From: Nitrososphaeraceae archaeon
GTDB taxonomy: Archaea > Thermoproteota > Nitrososphaeria > Nitrososphaerales > Nitrososphaeraceae
Length of the DNA stretch: 5,578 bases
Direction of reading: 5' to 3'
Assembly (NCBI GenBank): GCA_021155845.1
Contig: JAJNBK010000112.1
Span: forward strand, 1-5,578
The notes under the pieces are model-generated. The model was not told the DNA's origin. It saw nothing but the letters and a program-made list of their open reading frames with translations, and made no database searches. Numbering within the stretch: the first letter of the stretch is position 1; the number at the start of each line of letters is the position of its first letter. Positions 1-5,379 of this stretch are shown one piece after another. The position numbers and the translations under genes were made by a program.

Positions 1-1
1 G

Positions 2-367
2 TTAAGAACCTCTTCTCTGCCATGCAATAAACATGAAAATAAATGGAATAACCATGATGGCAGTTGTAATAAGAACAGGTTGAAATGCAGTTGCAGGAAT
101 ATTATAACCAAGCATTTGTAAAAAAGGAATTGGATAAACAGTAAAGATCCAGAATCCTAGAAGAATGGCTATGATAATCTTATTTCTTCTAATTACACTA
201 AGAAGACTGATTTTATTTATCTTATTTCTATCACAGTTAATACATTTTGTAGTATATCTTCCTGTTATATCTGATGGTGCTATACAGGAAGAGCATATTT
301 TACTTTGACAAAAATAACATTCCTTATTTGCAAATTTTGAATCACAAATAGCACAATTATTAACCAT
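2..367 (-). CDS. Small four-CxxC zinc-finger membrane protein, unknown function
   Basis: This complete 121-residue reading frame runs from an ATG at 365-367 to a TAA at 2-4. The first third carries four CxxC pairs (C5/C8, C17/C20, C25/C28, C42/C45). That is enough ligands for two zinc ions, and the spacing resembles B-box or other cross-brace zinc fingers. A basic stretch (K48-K63) follows, then two hydrophobic segments at about residues 63-80 and 93-116, and a short RRGS end. By the positive-inside rule the finger and the C-terminus should both face the cytoplasm, with a short external loop. I see no catalytic motif and do not recognise the family. Archaea have many such zinc-finger/membrane proteins without assigned roles. 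It lies 220 nt downstream of the epimerase gene on the same strand, but a terminator-like hairpin separates them, so a shared transcript is unlikely. It is probably a real gene because the cysteine pairs are regular and the membrane helices clear. Confidence 0.75.
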   Translation of the reverse strand: MVNNCAICDSKFANKECYFCQSKICSSCIAPSDITGRYTTKCINCDRNKINKISLLSVIRRNKIIIAILLGFWIFTVYPIPFLQMLGYNIPATAFQPVLITTAIMVIPFIFMFIAWQRRGS

Positions 368-394
368 TCTCTTACTGTATAGTATACAAATACT

Positions 395-409
395 GGATAT
401 TAATTATCC
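395..409. promoter_or_regulatory. Imperfect palindrome GGATATTAATTATCC upstream of the zinc-finger gene
   Basis: GGATA (395-399) and TATCC (405-409) form a perfect 5-bp inverted repeat around TTAAT. It sits 28-42 nt upstream of the ATG of the minus-strand zinc-finger/membrane gene, where a TATA box or a regulator site would be expected in archaea. The AT core could itself serve as the TATA element. Further GGATAA/TTATCC copies lie at 451-456 and 556-561. Function is inferred from position and symmetry only. Confidence 0.25.
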
Positions 410-539
410 TATACAAATATTATATATTACATTAAGGTGGCAAAACATAAGGATAACAACGTTTAGTACCTATTATGCGGAGAACATAGGTTTATCTGTA
501 TAATAAAACACTATCTTATACTTCATATTCAATATAGTT

Positions 540-563
540 AAAAAATAGGAAAATGTTATCCTA
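540..563 (-). terminator. Hairpin plus T6 terminator downstream of the epimerase gene
   Basis: Read on the minus strand, TAGGA (563-559) pairs with TCCTA (550-546) across an 8-nt loop and is followed at once by six T residues (545-540). It begins 25 nt past the epimerase stop codon. Archaeal transcription usually ends at U-runs, with or without a hairpin, so the T6 tract is the key part and the weak 5-bp stem may be incidental. Confidence 0.55.
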
Positions 564-587
564 AATGGTGCAAAATGATATAGATAT

Positions 588-989
588 TCATTCTTTTTGT
601 TGTGCTTCACATAACTCGGTCAACACACCATGCAAAGACTTTGGATGGATGAAGGTAATCCTCCTGCCATAGGAACCAGAACGTAATCCGCCTAACATTT
701 TCATTCCTTTTGCTGAAGCTTTTGCAACATCTTTTTCGATATCGTCAGCAGTGATGGCTATGTGGTGTATACCTTCGCCCCGGTCATTGAGATATTTTTT
801 TATAGGACTATCAGGAGAAGTAGGCTCCATGAGCTCTATTCTCGTATCTTCCAGCTCAAGCATAGCGACCTTCACTTTTTCATTTGGTACAACTTCAAAT
901 TCAAGTCGATCTATATTTAAAACACTTTGATAATCTTTCAGTGCTTCATCGACACTGTTAACAGCTATCGCAATATGATCTATTCTCAT
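588..989 (-). CDS. mce: Methylmalonyl-CoA epimerase
   Basis: This 133-residue protein of the vicinal-oxygen-chelate (glyoxalase-like) superfamily interconverts (2S)- and (2R)-methylmalonyl-CoA, supplying the form used by the mutase encoded next to it. It has two paired beta-alpha-beta-beta-beta modules, the first opening at HIAIAV (H5) and the second at GIHHIAI (residues 73-79). By family alignment from memory the divalent-metal ligands are H5, E52 (in IELMEP), H76 and E125 (in GVLTEL). E125 is also a candidate catalytic acid/base. The length is normal for bacterial and archaeal epimerases. The ATG at 987-989 is well supported: a GGTGA ribosome-binding site (1000-996) lies 6 nt upstream and the protein begins right at the first metal-binding strand. 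The gene lies 474 nt downstream of the mutase large subunit on the same strand. The gap, a candidate promoter and its own terminator suggest it is transcribed separately. Confidence 0.95.
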   Translation of the reverse strand: MRIDHIAIAVNSVDEALKDYQSVLNIDRLEFEVVPNEKVKVAMLELEDTRIELMEPTSPDSPIKKYLNDRGEGIHHIAITADDIEKDVAKASAKGMKMLGGLRSGSYGRRITFIHPKSLHGVLTELCEAQQKE

Positions 990-995
990 TTCTAT

Positions 996-1000
996 TCACC
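996..1000 (-). promoter_or_regulatory. Shine-Dalgarno site of the epimerase gene
   Basis: GGTGA on the minus strand ends 6 nt before the epimerase ATG and matches the anti-Shine-Dalgarno end of archaeal 16S rRNA (part of GAGGTGA). It fixes the start codon and implies a transcript with a 5' leader. Confidence 0.65.
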
Positions 1001-1048
1001 ATATAAAATTATGCGTCAAAACACAACGATTTCTTTTGCAATTTAGAG

Positions 1049-1057
1049 ATATAAAAA
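1049..1057 (-). promoter_or_regulatory. Candidate TATA box for the epimerase gene
   Basis: The minus strand reads TTTTTATAT here, close to the archaeal TATA consensus. Transcription would start about 25 nt downstream, near 1027, leaving a leader of about 38 nt that includes the GGTGA ribosome-binding site. A second TTTTATAT just upstream of the ribosome-binding site would start transcription inside the gene, so it is less likely. AT-rich DNA gives many such matches. Confidence 0.35.
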
Positions 1058-1130
1058 TATTACATTTATAATTTAGAAAGTAGACAACAGGTCAGTACAA
1101 AAGTTAGTGAGAGAAGAAAAAGTCAAAAGT

Positions 1131-1196
1131 GTCTAATTTACAAATAGACCTGCTTGAGAATGTAGATCCTCAAGATATAGGAAGCCTATTGTTTTT
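1131..1196. other. Three consecutive small inverted repeats followed by T5
   Basis: Three perfect stems stand in a row: GTCTA 1131-1135 with TAGAC 1145-1149; CTTGAG 1153-1158 with CTCAAG 1169-1174; ATAGG 1177-1181 with CCTAT 1185-1189. A run of five T follows on the plus strand (1192-1196). No reading frame covers them. They could be part of a structured RNA, of the 3' region of the mutase transcript, or chance in AT-rich DNA. Confidence 0.3.
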
Positions 1197-1307
1197 ATGG
1201 GTGTGTCGCCTGTTCTGAATCAAATTTTCATCTTTTCATGAATATCTATGTATTTATAGACATTATAACTAAGACAATTGCGCGACAAGATACGACACAA
1301 TCTCAGA

Positions 1308-1344
1308 GCATTATATGCGAAGCAATGTTAGCATCTGATAATGC
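1308..1344. other. Bulged hairpin, 7 bp plus 4 bp
   Basis: GCATTAT (1308-1314) pairs with ATAATGC (1338-1344). Nested inside, ATGC (1315-1318) pairs with GCAT (1331-1334), leaving a 3-nt bulge on one side and a 12-nt loop. It starts 120 nt past the mutase large-subunit stop, so it would lie in a long 3' untranslated region or in a separate small RNA. Role unknown. Confidence 0.35.
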
Positions 1345-1356
1345 ATTGATCTAACC

Positions 1357-1388
1357 TATCTTCTCATCAAGAAGATACTTGAAAGTAT
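1357..1388. other. Perfect 8-bp hairpin with an adjacent 6-bp near-palindrome
   Basis: TATCTTCT (1357-1364) pairs perfectly with AGAAGATA (1370-1377) across a 5-nt loop. It overlaps ATACTT (1375-1380)/AAGTAT (1383-1388), a near-perfect palindrome. The pair lies 76-107 nt past the mutase stop codon on the minus strand. It could stabilise the 3' end of the operon mRNA or mark its end, but no T-run follows on the minus strand, so it is not a standard terminator. Confidence 0.35.
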
Positions 1389-1463
1389 ATATGTTAAATG
1401 CATAACACTTTGAGACTTTGTATTTGTTCGTAAAGACAAGGTGATTGTATAAAATAATGTAAT

Positions 1464-3050
1464 TTAAAATGACACCTTAGGTTCATATCTTCCGAATATC
1501 TGCACAAAAGTATTACTTATCTCTCCAAGAGTAACATGACTCTTTACTGCATTAATAATATGTGGCATCAAGTTATCATCCTGGTTTTCTGCAGCCTTTT
1601 TCAATGCTGAAATAGCGTGATCAACCTTTATCTTGTCTCTAGAACTTTTGAGGTCCTTTAACCTAGCGACCTGTCTTCTTTCGATTTCTGTATCCATAGC
1701 ATTTAGATTTGGTTCAACACTGTGCTGATCTTGAAATTTGTTAACGCCTACAATAATTCTCTTTTTTTCATCGATATCCTTTTTCAATTGATAAGCATTT
1801 TTGCGAATTTCGTCTTGAAAATAGCCTTTTTCAACAGCTGCCAGAGCTCCACCAATACGATTGATTTTCTTCAAGTATTTATCAACTTCTTCTTCTATCC
1901 TATTTGTCAAATATTCAACATAGTAAGAACCGCTCATAGGATCCACTGTCTTGACAACGCCAGTTTCTGTTGAGATGATTTGTTGAGTTCGAAGTGCAAT
2001 CTTGACAGATTCTTCTGTAGGTAAGGCTAATGCCTCATCCCTTGAATTAGTATGTAGAGATTGACATCCACCCAAGACTGCAGCGAGCGCCTCAGTTGTA
2101 ACCCGAACAATGTTGTTATCAACTTGCTGAGCAGTTAATGATTCACCACTAGTCTGGACATGAAAACGCAAATGCCATGATTTTGCGTTTTTGGCATGGA
2201 ACTTGTCCCTCATAATTTTAGCATAGATACGCCTTGCGGCTCTAAATTTAGCTATTTCTTCAAAGAACTCCATCGTACAACAGAAGAAGAATGATAATCT
2301 GGGAGCAAAATCATCTATTCGCAATCCTCTTTCAATGCACATTTCAATATATTCAATAGCGTTGGCAAAAGTAAAAGCTAATTCTTGGATAGCATTCGAT
2401 CCTGCTTCCCGCATATGATAACCAGATATACTAATAGGATACCATTGTGGAACATTTTTTGAACAGTACTGTATCATATCTCCGATAAGTCTTATAGAAG
2501 GCTTAGGAGGATAAATATAGGTATTTCTCGCGATATATTCTTTTAGTATATCATTTTGAGTTGTACCTCTAAGATCAACAGGCGATACTCCCTGTGATTC
2601 TGCAATACTAATATAAAGTGAAAGAAGTATTGACGCAGTCGCATTAATTGTCATAGAAGTACTAACTTTATCAAGAGGTATGTTTTGAAAACCCGTCATC
2701 ATATCCTTAATTGAACTGATAGCTACTCCAGTTCTTCCAACTTCACCTTCGGATTGAGGATCGTCTGAATCTCTTCCTGTCTGAGTAGGCAAGTCAAAGG
2801 CCAAGGACAAGCCAGTCTGTCCGCGATCTAACAAGTATTTGAACCTATTGTTTGTCTCTTCTGCACTCCCAAACCCACTATATTGCCGCATTGTCCATAA
2901 ACGTTCGCGATACATGTTTGGATAAAGTCCACGCGTATAGGGAAATCTTCCAGGTTCCTCTTCTAATAGATCGAATTTGGATAAGTCTTTCTTATTATAA
3001 ACTCTTTTTACCGGGATTCCTGAATCTGTTTTAATTGGTTCTACGGGCAT
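1464..3050 (-). CDS. mcmA1: Methylmalonyl-CoA mutase, large (catalytic) subunit
   Basis: This 528-residue chain is the TIM-barrel half of adenosylcobalamin-dependent methylmalonyl-CoA mutase, converting (2R)-methylmalonyl-CoA to succinyl-CoA. Signatures in order are RGLYPNMY and RQYSGFGSAEETN (54-67), AFDLPTQ (84-90), STSMTINATA (130-139), GTTQNDILKEY (162-172), SISGYHMREAG (207-217), LRFHVQTSGESLTAQQ (294-309), LGGCQSLHTNS (326-336), ALPTEE (342-347) and DPMSGSYYVE (370-379). Aligned from memory with the Propionibacterium enzyme at a constant offset of 32, catalytic and substrate residues are Y57, R175 and H212 (Y89, R207, H244 there). The C-terminal B12 domain of one-chain mutases is absent; it is encoded at 4866-5321. 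The chain is slightly shorter than many archaeal homologues (about 550), mostly at the N-terminus. The ATG at 3048-3050 is supported by GAGGTGA 10 nt upstream. It is the second gene of an operon with meaB. Two variations: CCTM at 257-260 before EFFEE, and R93 where GYDSD is usual. Confidence 0.96.
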   Translation of the reverse strand: MPVEPIKTDSGIPVKRVYNKKDLSKFDLLEEEPGRFPYTRGLYPNMYRERLWTMRQYSGFGSAEETNNRFKYLLDRGQTGLSLAFDLPTQTGRDSDDPQSEGEVGRTGVAISSIKDMMTGFQNIPLDKVSTSMTINATASILLSLYISIAESQGVSPVDLRGTTQNDILKEYIARNTYIYPPKPSIRLIGDMIQYCSKNVPQWYPISISGYHMREAGSNAIQELAFTFANAIEYIEMCIERGLRIDDFAPRLSFFFCCTMEFFEEIAKFRAARRIYAKIMRDKFHAKNAKSWHLRFHVQTSGESLTAQQVDNNIVRVTTEALAAVLGGCQSLHTNSRDEALALPTEESVKIALRTQQIISTETGVVKTVDPMSGSYYVEYLTNRIEEEVDKYLKKINRIGGALAAVEKGYFQDEIRKNAYQLKKDIDEKKRIIVGVNKFQDQHSVEPNLNAMDTEIERRQVARLKDLKSSRDKIKVDHAISALKKAAENQDDNLMPHIINAVKSHVTLGEISNTFVQIFGRYEPKVSF

Positions 3051-3060
3051 AATTTGATAT

Positions 3061-3984
3061 TCACCTCAATATCTCATCAGCTAATTGCTCAGCAACAGAA
3101 TATGGATCAACTTTTTTGCTTATTAATTTTTCAATGAAATCACTATATTTTTCATTCGAGATTAACATATATGAAACTTTTTCTTCAATCATATTTAAAA
3201 CCATATCTCTTAATTCTGATTCAATCATTTTTTTCTCTTTCTCTTTATAATGCATTATTCCAGCCTTTAACAATTTATCAATAATATGTGCTAATTCCTT
3301 TATCCCCATTCCAGTCTTTGCTGAGGCTTTTATTACGATTGGTTTTCTCTCTGTGTTTCCTATTAAATCTAAAATAGAGTGGAATAAGGAAGTTGCTCCC
3401 GCTAAATCTCCTTTATTAATAATATAGAGATCGCCTATTTCTGATAAGCCTGCTTTTATTGCCTGAACATTGTCGCCTGTATTTGGCGTAAACACAACTG
3501 CAGTCATATTTACAACCTTAGAGATTTCTATTTCTAGCTGTCCTGCTCCAACGCTTTCTATAACTATAAGGTCATAACCAGCTGCGTCCAACACCCTGAT
3601 CACATTACGAAGAGAGTGTGAAACCCCTCCCATAGCACCCCTTGATGCCATACTGCGCATAAAGAGAGTATCATCCTCTAGAACATTCTGCATCCTGACT
3701 CTGTCCCCTAAGATAGCTCCACCTGTAATAGGACTAGTAGGATCAACTGCGAGTATAGCCATTTTATATCCCATAGCCTGCAGTTCTGGGACTAATTTAC
3801 CGATAAGTGAACTTTTGCCTGCTCCTCCAGGACCAGTAAAGCCTAATGTTTTAGCATTGCCGGTTTTATTAAATATTTGTTTCAAAATAATTTTCGAATC
3901 AGGCTCATTATTATCAATAATAGAAATAGCTCTAGACAACGAACGTCTTTCGCCTTCTAAAATCCCCTTAACAATTGGAAGCAT
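3061..3984 (-). CDS. meaB: MeaB/ArgK-family GTPase, methylmalonyl-CoA mutase chaperone
   Basis: This 307-residue P-loop GTPase of the MeaB (ArgK, MMAA) family binds methylmalonyl-CoA mutase, gates delivery of adenosylcobalamin and helps remove damaged cofactor. Motifs are: Walker A GPGGAGKS (51-58); AVDPTSPITGGAILGDRVRM (79-98), the family's switch region; RSMASRG (110-116); ESVGAGQ (143-149), equivalent to G3; NKGD (190-193), guanine specificity; and SAK (221-223), G5. The helical C-terminal region (about 250-307) matches the dimerisation arm of the family. Known members are about 320-335 residues, so this one is a little short, mainly at the N-terminus. The ATG at 3982-3984 is the only reasonable start because an in-frame stop lies 24 nt upstream. 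It is the first gene of the operon, ending 10 nt before the mutase large subunit, which confirms the partnership. The old ArgK name (arginine transport kinase) is misleading. P-loop GG replaces the common GPPGAGKS, a mild variation. Confidence 0.94.
   Translation of the reverse strand: MLPIVKGILEGERRSLSRAISIIDNNEPDSKIILKQIFNKTGNAKTLGFTGPGGAGKSSLIGKLVPELQAMGYKMAILAVDPTSPITGGAILGDRVRMQNVLEDDTLFMRSMASRGAMGGVSHSLRNVIRVLDAAGYDLIVIESVGAGQLEIEISKVVNMTAVVFTPNTGDNVQAIKAGLSEIGDLYIINKGDLAGATSLFHSILDLIGNTERKPIVIKASAKTGMGIKELAHIIDKLLKAGIMHYKEKEKKMIESELRDMVLNMIEEKVSYMLISNEKYSDFIEKLISKKVDPYSVAEQLADEILR
3062..3068 (-). promoter_or_regulatory. Strong Shine-Dalgarno GAGGTGA overlapping the meaB stop codon
   Basis: The minus strand reads GAGGTGA here, a 7-nt match to the anti-Shine-Dalgarno end of archaeal 16S rRNA, 11 nt before the mutase ATG. 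Its last two bases (GA) overlap the meaB stop codon TGA (3063-3061). A ribosome ending meaB would therefore sit on the mutase start site, which points to translational coupling and to one transcript for both genes. Confidence 0.75.
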
Positions 3985-4009
3985 ATTCCCTTTAGTGATA
4001 TTTTGTCAA

Positions 4010-4018
4010 TATTAAATA
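4010..4018 (-). promoter_or_regulatory. Candidate TATA box of the meaB-mutase operon
   Basis: The minus strand reads TATTTAATA, centred 30 nt upstream of the meaB ATG. With the usual 25-27 nt spacing, transcription would start within a few bases of the ATG, giving a leaderless or nearly leaderless mRNA. There is only a weak ribosome-binding sequence (AAAGGG, too close to the ATG), which agrees with that. Confidence 0.5.
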
Positions 4019-4307
4019 GTTCTCGTAGAGACTATGAAGATATAATTAAATCAATACGATTATCCCTCCTGGCTCTGTTAAGAGGTTATCTGTACCTTAT
4101 GATGTATAGTCAATGTGGCACGTAGTTTCTGAATTGAAAGGATATTTCTGTTAGTTAGCGGCCGGCTGATTGGTATGTAACACATTATATGTACAAATGC
4201 ATCTACAAGTCTCTCGACAGTAGATCCGAGTCTTCTAAATCATTCCTTTCTGTAAACTCAATTATTTGTAAAAAAACAAGGCAAGGGCTTAAACTGAGCA
4301 TCTAAAT

Positions 4308-4387
<80 letters not shown>

Positions 4388-4412
4388 CTGTTGTTAAGTA
4401 ATAATCTCTTCG

Positions 4413-4484
4413 TCTGCTGCCGCTTCTTTGTTAACCCTACGCTGCTGTTTTCTTTTCTGTTGCTACTGCTACTACTACTGCTGT
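4413..4484. repeat. CTG/CTA triplet-rich low-complexity tract
   Basis: CTGCTGCCGCTTC begins at 4414, GCTGCTG at 4441-4447, and a denser run of CTR triplets (TGCTACTGCTACTAC and following) fills 4461-4482. Read on the minus strand it would encode Ser- or Val/Ala-rich peptides, but the only ATG (4490) gives just 17 codons. It looks like simple-sequence DNA or a remnant of a coding repeat. Confidence 0.6.
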
Positions 4485-4555
4485 ATTCATTGAACGCTTA
4501 AAGTCTATTTCTTTCTAACAATTAACTTTTTGAGAGGTCGCAAAAAAAAGATGCT

Positions 4556-4609
4556 ATGTACAAGTCTATAAACAAATTTTTGTACATCATGTACAAGCGC
4601 TTTCTGCGC
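4556..4609. promoter_or_regulatory. Palindrome TTGTACATCATGTACAA with extra half-site and GCGC hairpin
   Basis: TTGTACAT (4580-4587) and ATGTACAA (4589-4596) form a perfect 17-nt palindrome around a single C. A third copy, ATGTACAA, is at 4556-4563, 33 nt (about three helical turns) from the same-orientation half. A fourth is at 4189-4196. GCGC (4597-4600)/GCGC (4606-4609) makes a small hairpin right beside it. The symmetry and phasing fit a dimeric DNA-binding protein, but the site is about 270 nt from the B12-subunit start and 570 nt from meaB. Confidence 0.4.
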
Positions 4610-4833
4610 CTTATAGAGATTCGAACTGTTTGTAATTTTACTTTTCTTTATGAGAGACAATAATCGATCAATTAAGTGGTAGTATGATTCTATTGCCAAT
4701 ATTTAATTATCCTATAAGACTTATACTTTTTATTATATTTAATTTATTGAAATGATGATATAGCATTGGAGTAATTTATCATAATTCAGAATCTATAAGG
4801 TAAACATCCAATATTATACAGCAAAGAACAAAG

Positions 4834-4841
4834 ATTTTAAA
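4834..4841 (+). promoter_or_regulatory. Candidate TATA box of the B12-subunit gene
   Basis: ATTTTAAA is centred about 28 nt upstream of the ATG at 4866, preceded by a purine-rich stretch (CAAAGAACAAAG, 4822-4833) that could serve as the TFB recognition element. This spacing predicts a leaderless mRNA starting at or next to the ATG. No Shine-Dalgarno sequence is present, in agreement. An alternative AATATTATA at 4810-4818 would give a leader of about 25 nt. Confidence 0.45.
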
Positions 4842-4865
4842 CCCAAATTGTCTTTATCTAAGCAG

Positions 4866-5321
4866 ATGGCAACACAAGATCAACAACAACAACGACAACA
4901 AAAACCGATAAGAGTTCTTGTCTCTAAGTTGGGTCTTGATGGTCATGATAGAGGAGCGCTGGTAATCTGCAGGGCTCTGAGAGACGCGGGTATGGAGGTT
5001 ATTTACTCAGGCCTATTTTGTTCGCCTGAGCAAGTGGCAAGGACGGCGATTGACGAAGACGTAGATGCTGTCGCTATGAGTTTACTCAACGGAGCACATT
5101 TAACATTGTTTCCAAAGGTTGCACGTATATTAAAAGAAAGGGGTATAAATGATATTTTGCTTGTAGGCGGAGGCGTTATACCTGAAAGTGATAAAAAAAT
5201 TCTAGAAAAAGAAGGCATAACAGGGAACTTTGGTCCAGGAACTCCTTTGTCCATTATAATTGATCATATTAGAATTAATGTAAAGAATTCGCAAAGGAAC
5301 AAAGAACAAAAGGAAAAATGA
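4866..5321 (+). CDS. mcmA2: Methylmalonyl-CoA mutase, small (B12-binding) subunit
   Basis: This 151-residue Rossmann-like cobalamin-binding chain partners the large subunit encoded at 1464-3050. DGHDRG (25-30) is the DxHxxG signature, with H27 the lower axial ligand to cobalt. SLLNGAH (72-78; usually SxLSGAH) and VGGGVIP (100-106) line the nucleotide-tail pocket, and FGPGTP (122-127) is the usual C-terminal motif. The length is typical for separate archaeal B12 subunits (about 140-150). I chose the ATG at 4866: the family core starts at residue 13, and a TATA-like element lies at the leaderless distance. A TTG at 4848 is in frame and would add six residues, but it lies only about 10 nt past that element. 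The N-terminus is Gln-rich (QDQQQQRQQ), from a CAA-repeat, and the C-terminus is a charged KEQKEK tail; both look like disordered additions. The gene is divergent from its partner subunit, not in the same operon. Confidence 0.95.
   Translation: MATQDQQQQRQQKPIRVLVSKLGLDGHDRGALVICRALRDAGMEVIYSGLFCSPEQVARTAIDEDVDAVAMSLLNGAHLTLFPKVARILKERGINDILLVGGGVIPESDKKILEKEGITGNFGPGTPLSIIIDHIRINVKNSQRNKEQKEK
4879..4902 (+). repeat. CAA triplet repeat in the B12-subunit N-terminus
   Basis: Tandem CAA codons interrupted by one CGA encode a Gln-rich segment at residues 4-12. The segment precedes the conserved fold, so changes in copy number should be tolerated. Confidence 0.75.
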
Positions 5322-5379
5322 TACTACATAAAATATTGATGTAATTAATTCTCATATGTTCTATTGTTTAATCGGCAGT
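5322..5379. other. Short convergent spacer
   Basis: 58 nt lie between the stop of the B12-subunit gene (plus) and the stop of the probable SPFH gene (minus). It is AT-rich with scattered short T-runs on both strands, where both transcripts presumably end, but I see no strong hairpin or long T-tract. Confidence 0.4.

Larger units (their letters stand above)
990..1463. other. Gene-free spacer between mutase large subunit and epimerase genes
   Basis: No credible reading frame is present on either strand over 474 nt. The left end holds the epimerase leader, ribosome-binding site and candidate TATA box. The middle and right parts hold at least six perfect inverted repeats (listed separately). Just past the mutase stop the minus strand is T-rich (ATTATTTTATA, about 1449-1459), the only hint of a U-run terminator for the meaB-mutase operon. 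I see no tRNA, C/D-box pair or insertion sequence. Confidence 0.5.

Noticed and set aside
1202..1299. TGTGTCG (1202-1208) and CGACACA (1293-1299) as a distant inverted repeat
   Set aside because: Only 7 bp separated by 84 nt; no sign of mobile-element ends, target duplication or an enclosed gene.
3815..4015. Plus-strand frame over the meaB start and P-loop region
   Set aside because: Antisense to the conserved MeaB sequence; low-complexity composition with no domain.
4099..4169. Possible C/D-box RNA (ATGATGT at 4099-4105, CTGA at 4129-4132 and 4166-4169)
   Set aside because: The C box is imperfect, no C' box follows the first CTGA, and no terminal stem joins the ends.
4149..4175. Hairpin around the GC-rich loop GGCCG
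   Set aside because: About half of its pairs are G-U, so it is weak and cannot form on the other strand; likely chance.
4437..4490. 17-codon ATG frame on the minus strand across the triplet tract
   Set aside because: Too short and made of simple Val/Ala/Thr repeats; no promoter or ribosome-binding site.
4540..4630. Possible tRNA, because of GATTCGAAC at about 4619-4627
   Set aside because: The TTCGA T-loop has no good flanking 5-bp stem, no acceptor stem or anticodon arm can be drawn, and the region is too AT-rich for a thaumarchaeal tRNA.
4505..4699. 64-codon open frame on the minus strand in the divergent spacer
   Set aside because: It can start only at TTG, has no Shine-Dalgarno or well-placed TATA box, is Lys/Leu/Ile-rich as expected from AT-rich DNA, and shows no domain. 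It also contains the ATGTACAA palindrome. A real small protein is possible but unsupported.
5003..5254. 83-codon minus-strand frame inside the B12-subunit gene
   Set aside because: It lies antisense to a clearly conserved coding region and has no family resemblance; an overlap shadow.
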